Below are positions 46,782 to 59,305 of a stretch of 64,000 nucleotides of DNA, piece by piece; the first letter of the stretch is position 1; each line of letters begins with the position of its first letter. Below the pieces are notes generated by a model. That model was not told the DNA's origin. It did not search any database and saw only the letters and a list, made by a program, of their open reading frames with translations. This DNA is from Zopfochytrium polystomum (Eukaryota > Chytridiomycota > Chytridiomycetes > Chytridiales > Chytridiaceae). Made by a program: the position numbers and the translations under genes. Where the stretch lies: the NCBI GenBank assembly GCA_025765615.1, contig JAIVFJ010000073.1:1-64000 (forward strand). The letters run 5' to 3'.

Positions 46782-48831
46782 ATGGCTGAGGTTGCGGTGA
46801 CCGCGCCGACCGTCGATGACGGCGACGTTAGTATCGACACGCCCATCGTTGCCTCCCACAATAGATATCTCGTCGACCAGACAGTCGCGATCCGCGAGAA
46901 GGCAATCCCCTGGGAGGTAAGGGTTCCCAGATCCCACCGCTTTTGATGGTTCGCGCCACTCGATCTCCAACCGTGTCATCCGCAAACCCACATCTCTTCA
47001 GGGCTATCAAAAGGCGGGACTGATCACCGAAGAGGAGCTTTCCATGATCCGGCAATTCGAAAAAGCTCCTTCCGATTGCCTGAACGACGTAGGGACCTGT
47101 ATTTCGCCACCGTTTCTGCGCTGTCAGCCTCATTACCTTTTCATAAGGCCGGAGAGAAGTTCGTGGATCTCCTGTTGACACTCCTTCACAAGCTCGTTCG
47201 AAATGATACCTTGCAGAGCATCCTCTTGCTCGTTGAAGATAAAGTTGCTTGTAAGGTTTTGGTTGTTCCCCTATTATTTCGAAAGCGTCATAAAACTGGT
47301 CTCCGCTCCCAATTGCAGCTGACTCCGCACATATCGAGCTCTTTTTCGTCGGAGGATCTGGCGCAGCACCAGCATACGGAGCGTTTGTAAAGTGAGGACC
47401 GCGTTTTGCGAAAACCCGCCAGCACTGGAGGCATTACCGAACGATTCACCGATTCTGTTCTCAGGCTTTTGAAGAAGGACGACGAATTCATTCAGCTGAA
47501 GTCGGCAAAACTCTTCACAACGCTAGTCTTGTGCGTGTCGTCGCGAGTTAATCGCGACCGTCCTTTTTGGTTCTCATACTAAATCTACTCTTTTTGCATC
47601 CTCGGCTTTTCGGGCGCAAAACAGGCAACGACCCGAGACGCCCCCAGACGCGACTGACGTTTTCGCCTGGATTTCACAGAAAGTGCAAGATCCGAACCCG
47701 CAAGTCGTGGACATTGCTGTGCAGATTCTCCAGTCGCTCCTGTCAGTTCCGACGTACCGAATTCAGTTCTACAAGCACACGAGCGGAATGAGCGCGTAAG
47801 GGTTGCTTGGTCACCGCTGTGGTTTTTAACGTCTTTCAATCTCCCCGTGCCAACCCGTAGTATCGTAGAAGCATTGAAGAAGAATTCAACCAACGCGCAA
47901 ATGCAGTACCAAATCATCTACTGCATGTGGTTGATGAGTTTTTCCGAAGAGGTTGCGGCTGACATTCAAAGGTATGGGAAGCGGGCGAATTCGCGTTTTT
48001 CTTACATTTGTACAGGCGATACGAGGTCCTGCCAACATTCATCGATATAGCAAAAGTCGCGATCAAAGAGAAGGTTGTTCGAGTGATATTCTCGACGATT
48101 CGGGTACGGTTTTGTGTCTCTGCCCGTGGTTTTCTGTGGCTCTTACAACTCGTTTACTCCAAGAATCTTGTCAGCAAAGCTCTCGAGGCGAACCTCGTCG
48201 CCATGCTCGGTAACAAACTGCTCGCTTTGTGCGAGACCCTCTCAGCGCGAAAATGGACGGACTCGGAGATATCTGAGGATTTGGAGTTCATCAAGGCAGA
48301 ACTCGGAAGAAGCGTGCAGAACCTCACCACTTTCGACGAATACTCGTCCGAGGTGAAGTCTGGGAAGCTTGACTGGTCGCCGGTGCACATGTCGGAACAG
48401 TTTTGGAAGAAGAATGCGGCGAGGCTTTCGGAAAAGGACTACGAGCTGATAAGGTAGGAAACGTTTTGAAAGCTGTTGGTTCCTCCCAAAAACCCGAAGC
48501 TCATTTTGTTATATTCGAAACGTAGGGCTCTGTCTCGGTTGATAAGCACGTCCACGTCTCCTCTTATCCTCAGCGTTGCTGCCCACGACATTGGCCAGTA
48601 CATCAAGTATTGCCCTTCCGGCAAAAGGTATGCATTCTGGGTCACCGTAGGGTGCCGGACCGAAAACGAGCTCACCGGCCGGTCCGACTCCTGTTTTGCA
48701 GGTTTATTCAAGAGCATGGGACCAAGACGCAGATCATGGAGCTGATGACGCACGAAAACCCAGACGTGCGATATCAGGCGCTTCTTGCTGTCCAAACGTT
48801 CATGACCAACGCGTGGGAGTACCAATCCTAA
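46782..48831 (+). CDS. VMA13: V-type ATPase subunit H (V1 regulatory subunit)
   Basis: Subunit H couples V1 and Vo and silences free V1 ATPase. The start MAEVAVTAPTVDDGDVSIDT is the first ATG in the first open exon. Later exons give NRYLVDQTVAIREKAIPWEG, YQKAGLITEEELSMIRQFE, FVDLLLTLLHKLVRNDTLQS, ELFFVGGSGAAPAYGAFVKL, YQIIYCMWLMSFSEEVAADI, NLVSKALEANLVAMLGNKLL, and the conserved end WSPVHMSEQFWKKNAARLSE and HDIGQYIKYCPSGKRFIQEH. The stop is at 48829-48831. Armadillo-like helical repeats are expected. It follows glycogen phosphorylase by 220 bp and lies about 5 kb from V-ATPase subunit B. Confidence 0.92.
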
Positions 48832-48876
48832 TAAATAAATAAAAATCGAAGCACGAATGCATCCCATCTCCTTCAC

Positions 48877-48881
<5 letters not shown>

Positions 48882-48962
<81 letters not shown>

Positions 48963-48987
48963 GTCTCTGTCTCTGTTCTCTCTGTCT
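48882..48987. repeat. CT microsatellite
   Basis: A (TC)n run of about 80 bases followed by GTCTCT variants. It lies after the V-ATPase H stop and about 265 bases upstream of the next start codon. It creates a spurious Ser/Leu frame. Confidence 0.95.
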
Positions 48988-49252
48988 CAGTCTCTGTGTC
49001 ACCCAGCCCTCTTGTCTTTCCTCACCGTCGCCGTCCCATTGCCACACACGAAATCTGTCCATCAGCCGCTGCTCGTTGACTCGGTCACGCAGCCTTCAAT
49101 AATCTTTCTCCGTTCGAATCAGGTCTGTCGAGCCTTCAGCGCCAACGGACCGGCCGGTCGCTACACTCGCAAACCTGCTTGACTGCAGCGACCTCACCAC
49201 GGGTCGCATTACGAGTGAAGCCGAGCAAGACGACGGAGAGGAGGCATTAATC

Positions 49253-51116
49253 ATGGCAGACTTCTCTCCTCATCAGCAGCAACGAACACCGCCCGCCACC
49301 CCATTCGAGAGCTCTCACAGTTCCTCCTCTACGAACGCACCAACAAACTCACCCCCGTCTTCGTTCACCGGCGCCCCTCTTGCGCACTTGGTCGGCTCAA
49401 AACCGTCCGCACCGCACTCAACCAGCATTTACCCTCACCACCATCAGCCTTACAACTTCGATGCGCGTCCCACCGCCCCAGGCAACCCATCGGCAGCTTT
49501 AAGCTTTCTTCCCCCATCGGCTGCCGACCTCGTTAACGGCCTCGAGCCGCTGGAAGCGTCTCCTCCGTCCGATTCCACCTCCCCGCCTTCATTGAGCGGC
49601 GTTTCGTCGTCGGCGCCGTCGCCAGAGTTGGCAGGCGACAGATTCCGCCAACTTGGCCGTATCACTTCACCAACCACGCCGTCCATCGAAAGGAAGAGGT
49701 CAAATCTCCGATTGGTTATTCCGTTGAGCACTCCACAAAGGGAGACTGGTGCAACAGAGCGGTATCAGGAGCTGATGGCGGGGCGGCTGGATGCAGGCGC
49801 CTCCATGGCAACTTTCCAAGACGCCAGCGACATTCGACGTTCCACCACTCCTCTCAACTCCCTGTCTTATTCCCGATCGTCAACCGCTGTACCTAGCGCA
49901 GGTTACTCGGATGGGCCAGCATCCTATAGATACTCCAAAGCACACGCATCCTCTCGCGAGCCACGTCCGTCTTCATCCATGTCCTCCGCATCTACCGCTT
50001 CATCATACCGCGCAGAACTTGATTATCCTTCCCACACTCACTACTCATCCTTGTCCTCGTCTTCAGCCGCCACAACAAACCCTTCCACATCTCGACTTAA
50101 CGCGAAAATTGCCGCACTCAAGGCAGCCTGGCAGCAAGAATTGGATCTGAACGCTTCCCTGCGGCACGCGGTGCACTCGTTGACGGCGGACCACGCGGCG
50201 GCGCTCGACGCAGTCACGGCGGACCTTGCAGCAGCGCGCATCCACCGGGACCGCCTGCAGGAGGCGATCGAGACACTGTTGCACGAGCGGGAGATGGAGC
50301 GGGAGGTGCATGAGCGCGAGATGGAGAGCGTCGCCCGCCGAATGGAGTCCTTGCGGCGGAGCGCGGAAACGGCGTGGGCGGAGGGCCATCAGAGGGGATG
50401 GGAAGAGGCCGAGCAGCGCTTCAGGGCCGAGACCGGCAGGAGGCCGGCCTCCGCTCTCGGTGGGTTGGCAGCGATCGGCGGCGGCAGCGGCGGCGCCTTT
50501 ACACCGGCGATGGAGCGTGGTAACGTGTTCACGCCTGCCTTGGGACAAGGTTCCGTATTCACCCCTGTGATGGGACAAGGCCCTCTTTTCACTCCAGCGA
50601 TGGGTGGGAGCAAGGTGTTCACACCCGTGCTGGGTGGAACAGGAAGGTGGGTGCGGGAGTCAAGGTGGGGGACGCACACCTCGGTCATCAATGCTGCCGA
50701 CGACGACGAAGCGGCAGATGGGGATCACTTTGTCCAAGCGGAGAAAGATGCCGCGAGAATCGCCGAGGTGCGTACCTTAGTTCCATCCATCCAGCAGAAA
50801 AAAAGAAAAAAGGAACAGTCTGTTGACACGCAGGCCCCTTCTCAAACAAACAAAAAAAAAAAAAAAAAAAAAATACGCACAGCTCAACGCGAGAAACGCC
50901 GACCTCAAGTTCCAAAAGCACTACCTCACTCTGCAAGTCCGAGACCTGGAGCACGCGGTGCGGCTGGCCGGATTTGGCGACTCGCTTTCGCCGCCCGCAA
51001 CCGCGGCCTGCCGCTTTCGAAGGGCCGTGTGGGCCGTCGTGGCCGCGAATCGCCTGTCGCTGGCCGTCGCCAACAACTCGGGGTCCGCGCCGGCGGAGGA
51101 TTCGGCAGTGTTTTGA
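49253..51116 (+). CDS. Coiled-coil protein with FTP repeats, about 582 aa
   Basis: Not recognised. Exons 49253-50767 and 50883-51116 join in phase across an intron with a long A run. Residues 1-280 are Ser/Pro/Thr-rich and likely disordered. About 285-400 form a coiled coil (KIAALKAAWQQELDLNASLR, then RDRLQEAIETLLHEREMERE). Five near-tandem repeats follow with core FTP(A/V): GGAFTPAMERG, NVFTPALGQG, SVFTPVMGQG, PLFTPAMGGS, KVFTPVLGGT. After an acidic linker the second exon resumes a coiled coil (LNARNADLKFQKHYLTLQVR). The arrangement suggests a cytoskeletal or scaffold protein, but that is only inference. Confidence 0.7.
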
Positions 51117-51644
51117 GGGGGGTTGCGCCTTTCCCGTTTTTCAACTTTGGTGTTTTTTGTTCGGGGAGGACGCCTTTCTTATCTATGGCAGGGCCGGGGG
51201 AAAAAAAACTACATCGATTGCACGGAGTACCCTGCGCTGCGTTGGAGCCGCCGCCTCTCCTTTCTCTCCATACGCGCAGGTTGGATCCTTCGCGGCCCTC
51301 CCCCCAAATAAGGACTCTGCTGCCAAGTGCGAATGAACGCACAGCTCGCAGGCTCCAACCCCCAAAGAGTACGGGGGGGGAAAAAAAATAAGTGGATATC
51401 GCACTGATACCCGCAAAATTCAGTTTGGAAACAGTCGGGGTTGCAACTATTGCGAGAGGAACGAGCTTTTTTTTTTTTAAACGGCGACGCAAGGGTAGTG
51501 AGGAGGGGGGGACCCAGTGTAGCCTCTTTGGGAGGGGCTCTTGGACCGCAAACACTTTGACGCAGGAGGTAATACGACAATCGCAACAACCAAGGGGGGG
51601 AATGGTAAATATTAGAGGGTCATCCTGTTTTCTTCTCTTCGAGC
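51117..51644. other. Convergent intergenic stretch
   Basis: Lies between the FTP-repeat gene and the convergent HERP-like gene, and probably holds both 3' UTRs. Short ORFs only; homopolymer G and T runs. Nothing recognised. Confidence 0.6.
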
Positions 51645-53565
51645 CTAGTTCCCACCCATCTCGGCGGGAACTGGTAGCGGCTCGGGGACCAGCGAAACAA
51701 CGAAGGAGCGCGCGGCGCCGGCCAGCTCGCGCATGAGGCTTGGGGGCGCGGCTGCCACCGGGAGGGGACGGCCGTCCGGGTCCGCCGCCGCCGCCGTTGG
51801 CTGGCGAGAGTCTGGCGCAGCAGCAGCGGCAGCGGCGGCGGCGGCAGCTGCGTTTCCAGCGGCCATCGCCGCCGGGTCGACCTCATCCAGGACGGGAGCG
51901 GGGTCGCCGACGCCGACGCCGACGCCGACGGGCACGTTCGCAATGTCGCCGCCGGGCAGGACGGGCGGGTCCTGGGCGGCCCACAAGCGCCTCCACAGGA
52001 CGCCGAGGTAACCGATCTGGCCGAGGAAGATGAGGGCGGCGGCAAAGTAGAGTCCGACGAGGCGCGGGACGGTGGCGCCGTGGGAGAAGATGCCGACGAC
52101 GAAGCTGATTTTGATGATCAGCCAGAACGGGTTTGGGCGCGCGGCGCGCAGCTCTTCGTTGAACTCGTCGTCGTTGGGGTCGGCGCCGTTGCCGAGGAGG
52201 TCGGCCACAAGCGCGTTCACGTCAAAGATGCCAAAGAGGAGCCGGCGCTGGGCGGGGGCCGCGGCGGCGGGATCGGGCGGGGCTGCGGGAGCTGGCTCCG
52301 CCCCTAGGGCTCCGGCGTTGCTCGGTGAGGTTTCAGTCTCGGAGATTGTGAGCGGGAATGCAAGGTGGCGGTAGAAAGGCGGCGGCACGTTCAGTTCGAG
52401 AGAATACAGCGTTCCGTTTACGTTCACAACTCGCGGATTTAATAGTGTGATTTGGAGTCCCAATCGAGCGAGGGCCTGATGCTGGAGCACCATTTCCAGC
52501 ATCTGTGGTCGCAGGGTTTCTACGACTTCGACTGGGTCGAGGCCTGTTGGCAGCTCGAGGGAGGCGGCCACTGAGGGTTCTGGAGGAAATGTCCCATCAT
52601 CGCCACGTTCCACTCCATTAGGTGGTGAGAAGGATGCCCATGGATGTGCATGGGCGTGGATGTCACCGTGTGAAGTTGCTTCGGTTGCAGCTCGACGGTA
52701 TTGGAAGGAGGTTATGTGTGGCGATGAGGACGAGGAAGCACTCGCGGTGGCAATTGCAGTGTGGGGGTGGTTCAAGTCTCGAGGGTTTGCGGTGGATTGT
52801 TCTGCGGATGAAAACGGGTGGCGAACGAGACCTGCATGAGCGGCGGCGCGGGGTTTGACTTTCGATGCGCTTGATCCGCTCGAAAGAACAAGGTGAACCA
52901 CCAAGGGATTCTTCAGCAAATCAGTCTGCTGATGGTTATGGATAACATATTGTTATCGTAAGCCGACAACGTCATGGTCAAAGCAAGGGAGGGGGGCGAA
53001 CCTTCGCGAAAATGTCCAGAACTTTCTGGTTGTCGTGGAGAAGCTTTCCTGCGGCGATCAGCCGCTGGCTGGACATGGAAGGGTTCCCAGCGTAAGCCTG
53101 GGCTAAAGCATTCTTCACGTCTGCAACTGTTATCGCGCTACTGGTGGTGCTACGAACTACAAACACTCCATCAGGTGGCGGAGTCGACGTCGGGTGGGAC
53201 CGTGGGACGGCAAGCGAGAAAACCAGGTCTGGCATGTTTGGACTTTTGACAGATAAGATCGCGTAGGAGGGGTTGGGGAGGGCGGAGGATGATAACGATG
53301 ACGATGATGATGATGAGGCGGATGATGAGGCTGGCGGAGGCGCCGTCGGCAATGAGGTCGATTGGGTTTGGGCTGAAGAGGCTGGAGCGGCGGCGGCGGG
53401 CGGCAGGGGCTGAGATAGCAGCGACTCGGCTCTGCCGCCATCGCCAACAACAGAGCTCCGCGGAGGGGAATGGGCTGCCGCCACTGCAGCAGCGGCCGCA
53501 GGATGCGGCGGGGGCGGCGAGGGTGTGGAAGCGCTTAAAGGCGGGAAGGGTGGGGGCGACGACAT
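51645..53565 (-). CDS. HERP/Usa1-like ER membrane ubiquitin-like protein
   Basis: Exon 1 is 53565-53002; exon 2 starts at 52925 or 52928 and ends at 51645. After about 105 Pro/Ala/Ser-rich residues comes a ubiquitin-like domain (VFVVRSTTSSAITVADVKNA, QRLIAAGKLLHDNQKVLDIF, then PLVVHLVLSS across the intron). The second half carries two hydrophobic segments (FWLIIKISFVVGIFSHGA and LVGLYFAAALIFLGQIGYLG), as in HERPUD and Usa1, which organise the Hrd1 ER-associated degradation complex. The remaining length is low complexity, including long Ala runs. Orthology to HERPUD versus other membrane UBL proteins is not settled. Confidence 0.75.
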
Positions 53566-54063
53566 TTCCGCTCGGCTTACAAATACATAAAAAAATAACG
53601 GCTTATTATTATTGTTTGATTGTTAATTTTTTTTTCCTCTTTGTTGTCTGATACTGTAAATAACATGCAAATGAACGTATGCAGTACCGCAGAACACGGC
53701 ACTCTCCATCAGATGGATTGTGGTTGGGTGGTTGTGAGTGGTAGTGGGGGGCAACGAAGGGCGGCGGCCGTAGCGGCACGCTCCAATGTTGAAGTGTGCG
53801 AGGGCACGCACATTCGGTGCGCGCAGAAAACGTACGATGCAAAACTCGGGCGTGGGTGCTTGTGTGCTTGCGCTTTACCGCCGTGCGTGTGGCCAAAGGG
53901 GCGAGGTGGGTGCGGAGGCGGAAATAGCCATATGCGGTCGCACTAAGGACCGCCGATTGAACGCGTTCGAGTGGGGGCTTGTTGGATGGAGATTGACAGA
54001 GACGGAAAAAAAAATCAAGGAACGATTTCCAGCGCACCACCCACCTAACACAGCAGAGGCAGT
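53566..54063. other. Divergent promoter region of the HERP-like and VMA2 genes
   Basis: About 500 bases between divergent start codons. No ORF with family similarity. AT-rich near 53590-53650, otherwise GC-rich. Confidence 0.6.
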
Positions 54064-56381
54064 ATGACACCGCCGCACCTGAAGGACCGCGCGGCATTCG
54101 ATCCGCGGATCGGAGCGAAGGAGGCTGCCGAGATTCACGCCGCTGCCGTGACTCGCGACTACGGGCTGCATCCCAGGATGGGTGAGTCGCGCGTCTGCTT
54201 CTCCTCTCGCGTTTCCGGGGGCGGATTGGTGGGGAGGCGCGGCGGTGCGTGGAGATCTGCCGGAACACTGCCTTCCCCCGCATCTTCGCCTCGCCGCCAC
54301 GCCCCGTCCCAACTTTCCCACCCGTACCCTCTTCTTGCGGATCAGACGCGTGGCGTCTGATTCTGTTTAGACTAATCTTCCCTCTCCCAGATTACCGAAC
54401 TGTTTCTGGTGTAAACGGCCCCCTGGTCATTTTGGACGACGTCAAGGTGAAATCCTTTTCTGTATTCGGACTCTTCCCAAAGCCCGGATCCACGGCAACT
54501 GGGGTCCATCACTAGTAATATCAACTGACAGATTGCCTCAACGCCTTGTTTTTCAAGTTTCCCAAATTCGCGGAGATCGTCGAGCTGACCCTGCCAGATG
54601 GAACGAAGCGATCAGGACAAGTTCTTGAAGTACAGGGCAAGCGCGCTGTTGTTCAGGTTTGCCCATCTCTCGTCACCGTGAAAATGGCGCTTATCCCACT
54701 GTGCAGGTTTTTGAAGGCACCACAGGCGTCGATGTTAAGGACACGCGCGTTTCATTCACGGGCGATATCTTAAAAATGCCCGTTTCTGAGGACATGCTGG
54801 GCCGCGTCTTCAACGGATCCGGAAAGGCTATTGATAAGGGGCCAAAAATTTTCGCCGAGGACTATCTGGACATCCAGGGTGCGCGTTGCTGTTTTTCGCG
54901 CCTGATGATTGGAGTCCAGTCTTTCTGACGCAAAAACCCAACAGGTCAACCTATCAACCCTTTTTCTCGATTGTACCCGCAGGAGATGTTCCAAACTGGT
55001 ATATCTGCGATCGATGTGATGAACTCTGTTGCACGCGGGCAAAAGATCCCGATTTTTTCAGCATCGGGCTTGCCCCACAACGAGGTAACTTTGTATCCCG
55101 GGATGCAATCTTTCTCTGAAGCAGACGACAAATAGATTGCAGCTCAAATTTGTCGACAAGCCGGTTTGGTCAAGAGGATGGACAAAGGCGTTCTCGACGG
55201 CCACGAGGACAATTTTGCAATTGTATTTGGCGCAATGGGTGTAAACATGGAAACGGCCCGTTACTTCAAGCAAGATTTCGAAGAGAACGGCTCCATCGAA
55301 CGTGTTACGCTGTTCCTTAACCTTGCCAACGATCCAACGTAAGAGCTAGTCTTGCGTGCTTACAGGCTGATGGATTTCTGCAGGATTGAGAGAATTATTA
55401 CACCTCGTTTGGCGCTTACGACAGCTGAATACTACGCGTACCAGCTGGAAAAGCACGTCCTTGTTATTCTGACGGACATGAGTTCTTACGCGGACGCTCT
55501 TCGAGAGGTAGAGAGCTCCGGCTTACGATATGGGACGAACTGACTCGATTTCACGTAAGGTCTCGGCTGCACGGGAGGAAGTTCCCGGCCGGCGTGGTTA
55601 CCCTGGTTACATGTACACGGACTTGTCCACGATTTACGAAAGGGCTGGCCGCGTTGCTGGGCGGAATGGCTCTATCACGCAGATCCCAATTTTGACGATG
55701 CCAAACGATGGTATTACTTCCGTGGGCTTGACGTCCAACTGAAATGGCCTTTTCGCAGATATTACCCACCCGATTCCAGATCTTACTGGCTACATTACCG
55801 AGGGGCAGATTTTCGTGGATCGCCAGCTGCACAATCGGCAGATCTACCCACCAATCAACGTCCTTCCATCTCTTTCGCGACTTATGAAATCTGCTATCGG
55901 CGAAGAAATGACCCGCAAGGACCACGGCGATGTATCGAACCAATTGTACGCGAAGTACGCCATTGGACGCGATGCAGCTGCGATGAAAGCTGTCGTTGGA
56001 GAAGAGGCATTGAACCAGGAGGACAAACTCTCTCTTGAATTCCTCGACAAGTTTGAGAAGACGTTCATTGCCCAAGGTGAGTAGGTGGATTGAACACTTC
56101 TCCAGCCAACAATATTCTCGTCTGGAAAGGCTACACTGAAGGGCGGAGCATTTTCGAATCCCTTGACCTTGCATGGTCGCTTTTGCGCATCTTCCCAAAA
56201 GAGATGCTCAACCGCATTCCCGCCAAGATCATCCAAGAATTTTACGTGAGTAGAGAGAATTACAAACCCCAGACCACTGGCGGCCTAAACTTCTGTCAAC
56301 CGAATCTCACGAATACAGCAACGAGAGCGCAAGCAAGGCAGCGGAGGAAGGACTGGAGTGCTTCCAGAGGAGAGCAAGTGA
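54064..56381 (+). CDS. VMA2: V-type ATPase subunit B
   Basis: Non-catalytic nucleotide-binding subunit of the V1 head. The first exon codes [14 protein letters not shown] and following residues. Later exons give [179 protein letters not shown] and a [13 protein letters not shown] tail with stop at 56379-56381. The landmarks are those of subunit B rather than the catalytic A subunit, which has a longer insert and a P-loop. Ten or more short introns. Confidence 0.95.
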
Positions 56382-56537
56382 TTCCCCGCCCGCATCCTCC
56401 CCGATGCCGAAAGCGAAGAAACTCTTGGATGTTGTTCCACTTTTTAGTATCCCTGCATTGAAAAAAGAAAAAAAAAAAAAAAAAAAAAAGGTCGCAATCG
56501 ACGAAATTTGACAAGGAGGAGGGGCGGGAGAGAGAAC

Positions 56538-59305
56538 ATGGACCGCAGGAAACGAGAGCGGTCTTCATCGGCCACCTCGTCAACCGATGGTACGATGTTG
56601 GCTCCACCCCACTTTTCTACTGCTTGGATCCCATCCACCACTTGCGGCTGCTCACTGTAGACGCGAGGTGCTGCCCTCGAGGGCCAATCGCTGCGCTCGC
56701 CTCATTCCGTCGATCGGCCTCATCAAACGCCGCGCGAGCCTTTCGGACCGCACTGTCAGTACAAACCTGGAGCACACGCTCACACATTCCTCCTTTTCCA
56801 CCTCGCATTCAGAACGACGGAAGAAACGACGTTCTCCATCGCCGAGGTCGCGCGGAGCGGATAACGGCGATCACTACATCCCGAATTACGAACGCGATGG
56901 CTACGTTCCGGCACCTCGGCGCACTGGGATGGCTGGTGGTGGTGGTATGGGCCCGGACCGTGGTGGCTATGGCAATAACGTCGGTTTCGAAATGTTCAAC
57001 ATGTACGGTAAATCCAACGGAGGAAGGTACGGGGCAGATTTATTTCCAGATCACATAAAAATCGTTAATCCGGTCTCAGAATGATGGAAGACCCACTTGA
57101 ATTGGACTACATGGTACCTTTCCGTCAGTACGCGGAGTTTCTCAAATCGAAGAGCAGAAGCAGCAGACAACCTGAGCCGGACGAGGAAGAAATGCGCAAG
57201 AAATATCAAACGTACAAAGAAAACTTTCAGAGCAAGATTCTGACGTCTTTCTTTGAGGAACACAAAAGTTCTGATTGGTAACAGATGTTTCACCGTAGGT
57301 AGGATTTTGCAACCACTAACGATGTTTTTTGAAACAGGTTCAGAGAAAAATACCATCCTATTGACTCGAAGCCGCTGAAGGACGAAATAAATGGCCGAAA
57401 GCGAGAGCTTTTCCCGGTATTTCTGAACGAACTTCAGCAAGGCCGGCTTGACCACGTCTGTTTCGATGACGTGGCAGCGAAATCGTCGTCTACACCAGCC
57501 GCACCGGCGGATCCAAGCGCCGATACTGAGATTGGGGACGCAGACGATGCAATGCTGAAAGCGTCTTCCTCCGTGAACGTCGACGAAGCGTCAAAGACCC
57601 ACCTTCCGCCGCCCATTCCCGTTAACGGCCTGTTTTTAAAAGCAGTTCCACCCACAGTCAAGAGGGAACAGATATCGGAGGTACGCAGTCTCGACAGCGA
57701 GTTGCTCGGGACTTACCTGGTGTCTGCTCCAGCTCTTCAAGTCGTATGAAGGCTTTTCTCACCTGGCATTGAGTGACCCGCGGCCGGATAAAAAGTTTTA
57801 CCGTTTGGGTTGGCTGGTTTTCCGCGAGGGAACGAATTTGGAAAAGGCGATGCAGGACTTGAACGGAAAGCAGGTGATTCAGTGCGACGATTTAGTATTC
57901 ACTCCCCTAACCCATCATCAGATTGATGACTTCGTTGTCTCGCTTGCCATGCACACCCATCAATCCATTCGTTCTCGGATTATTCCGCTGGAGTTTAACA
58001 CAGAAGCTAGGTTAGAGACTGACTTGGCGAACGCCCGTCGTTTGGCAACGGCTCTCGATGTCGAAAGTGGAATTCAGGAGCTCGAAGGCAAAGGCTGTGA
58101 GTGCCTCGAAGCTCGGTTAACAGATGTTGTCTTCAAAACGGACGAGTATCGGGAGGAGGTTGCTGAAGACGAGGAAAAAGGAGACGATCAAAAGCCGTCC
58201 TCCAATGTTTCAGAACGTGCGCATCAAATTTCCGTCAAAATGGTGAGAAGGGAGATTAAAGCGAGCTGGACTCGATGTCTTACACTTGAATGCAGATGAA
58301 AAAGCGCCTTGATCTGCACATTGAGTATCTTCGACGTGTTCACTGGTACGACTACTACTCTGGTATAGAGGCTGCCGGACCCGAAGACTTCAACCGTCGC
58401 ACTTGGGTTTACCTTCGCCGACCCATACCACCAGGTGGTGTCCCCCCGGAGACGAATTTGAACAAGTATGCGAAATCCGATTTTCAGCGGCTATCTGAGC
58501 GACTCGATACTCGCATTGTCCTTCGGACGCTCGTCCTGTCCGACTCTTGGGGTGGCGATGACCTGTTGAAACTAGGCGGCAAAGACCCAGAAGCGGAGCT
58601 GAATCGGCAGTTGGCAGCAAAGCACATTGCAAAGGTGGACACTGAAAAGTATCGATGCAAAGACTGTTCAAAGCTCTTCCGCGGTGAGGAGTTTGTGCAA
58701 AAGCACATCAAAGCAAAGCATCCGCGTCTGGCCGAGGAAGTGGCAGCGGAAGTCGAGTTTTTCAACTCTTACGTGAGGGACCCGAACCGTGTGCACTATA
58801 CTTATGTGCAGCCGCCCGTGCAGGCGCCGGGTGCGATGGGCGGCGCGCCAGGGTCGTTTGGCGACATGAGCGGGATGGGCAGCATGATGGGCGCGGTCGC
58901 CATGGGCATGCAGACCGGGGCGGGAATGGGCATGATGGGAATCCCTTCTGCCATGGCGGCGATGGGGATGGGGATGCCGCAGATGGCGATGGGGATGGGT
59001 TGGGGTAATGCGTTCATGTCCTCGATGATGGCACAGTCGGCGGCGGGAATGATGATGGGCTCGCGCGGCGGACGTGGAGGTCGCATCCAGTCGCGCCTTG
59101 GCCCACGTCCCGTGAGATCGTCGTAAGTTTGTTTCAATTTTTTTTTTTTGCGGATTGTTTGGGCTTTATTCCATCTGAACTGAAACTTTTTTTTTTCTCG
59201 ATTAGGGAGCCTCTTCCGGTTGACCCAAGGGCGCGGACGCAACGAGCGTACGATGATTTGGACTCCGCTCCAAAAGGAGATATAGGGGAGCTTAATTACG
59301 ACTAG
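56538..59305 (+). CDS. ARS2/SERRATE (SRRT) homologue
   Basis: ARS2 links the nuclear cap-binding complex to RNA processing and decay. The first exon is 56538-56589 (MDRRKRERSSSATSST), joined to 56813 to give an Arg/Ser-rich start (ERRKKRRSPSPRSRG). Later segments are the family core: ELDYMVPFRQYAEFLKSK, SSDWFREKYHPIDSKPLK, KKFYRLGWLVFREGTNLEKA, KKRLDLHIEYLRRVHWYDYY and RRTWVYLRRPIPPGG. A C2H2 finger follows (YRCKDCSKLFRGEEFVQKHI then KAKH). The C-terminus is a Met/Gly-rich stretch plus an RGG-like patch (SRGGRGGRIQSR). A final exon after about 59203 ends GELNYD-TAG. Upstream is an A run at 56463-56489. Confidence 0.9.

Noticed and set aside
48857..49102. Ser/Leu-rich ORF after V-ATPase H
   Set aside because: It is the translation of the CT microsatellite.
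46782..56381. V-ATPase gene cluster
   Set aside because: Subunits H and B are near each other, but two unrelated genes intervene and orientation is ordinary; chance proximity is adequate.
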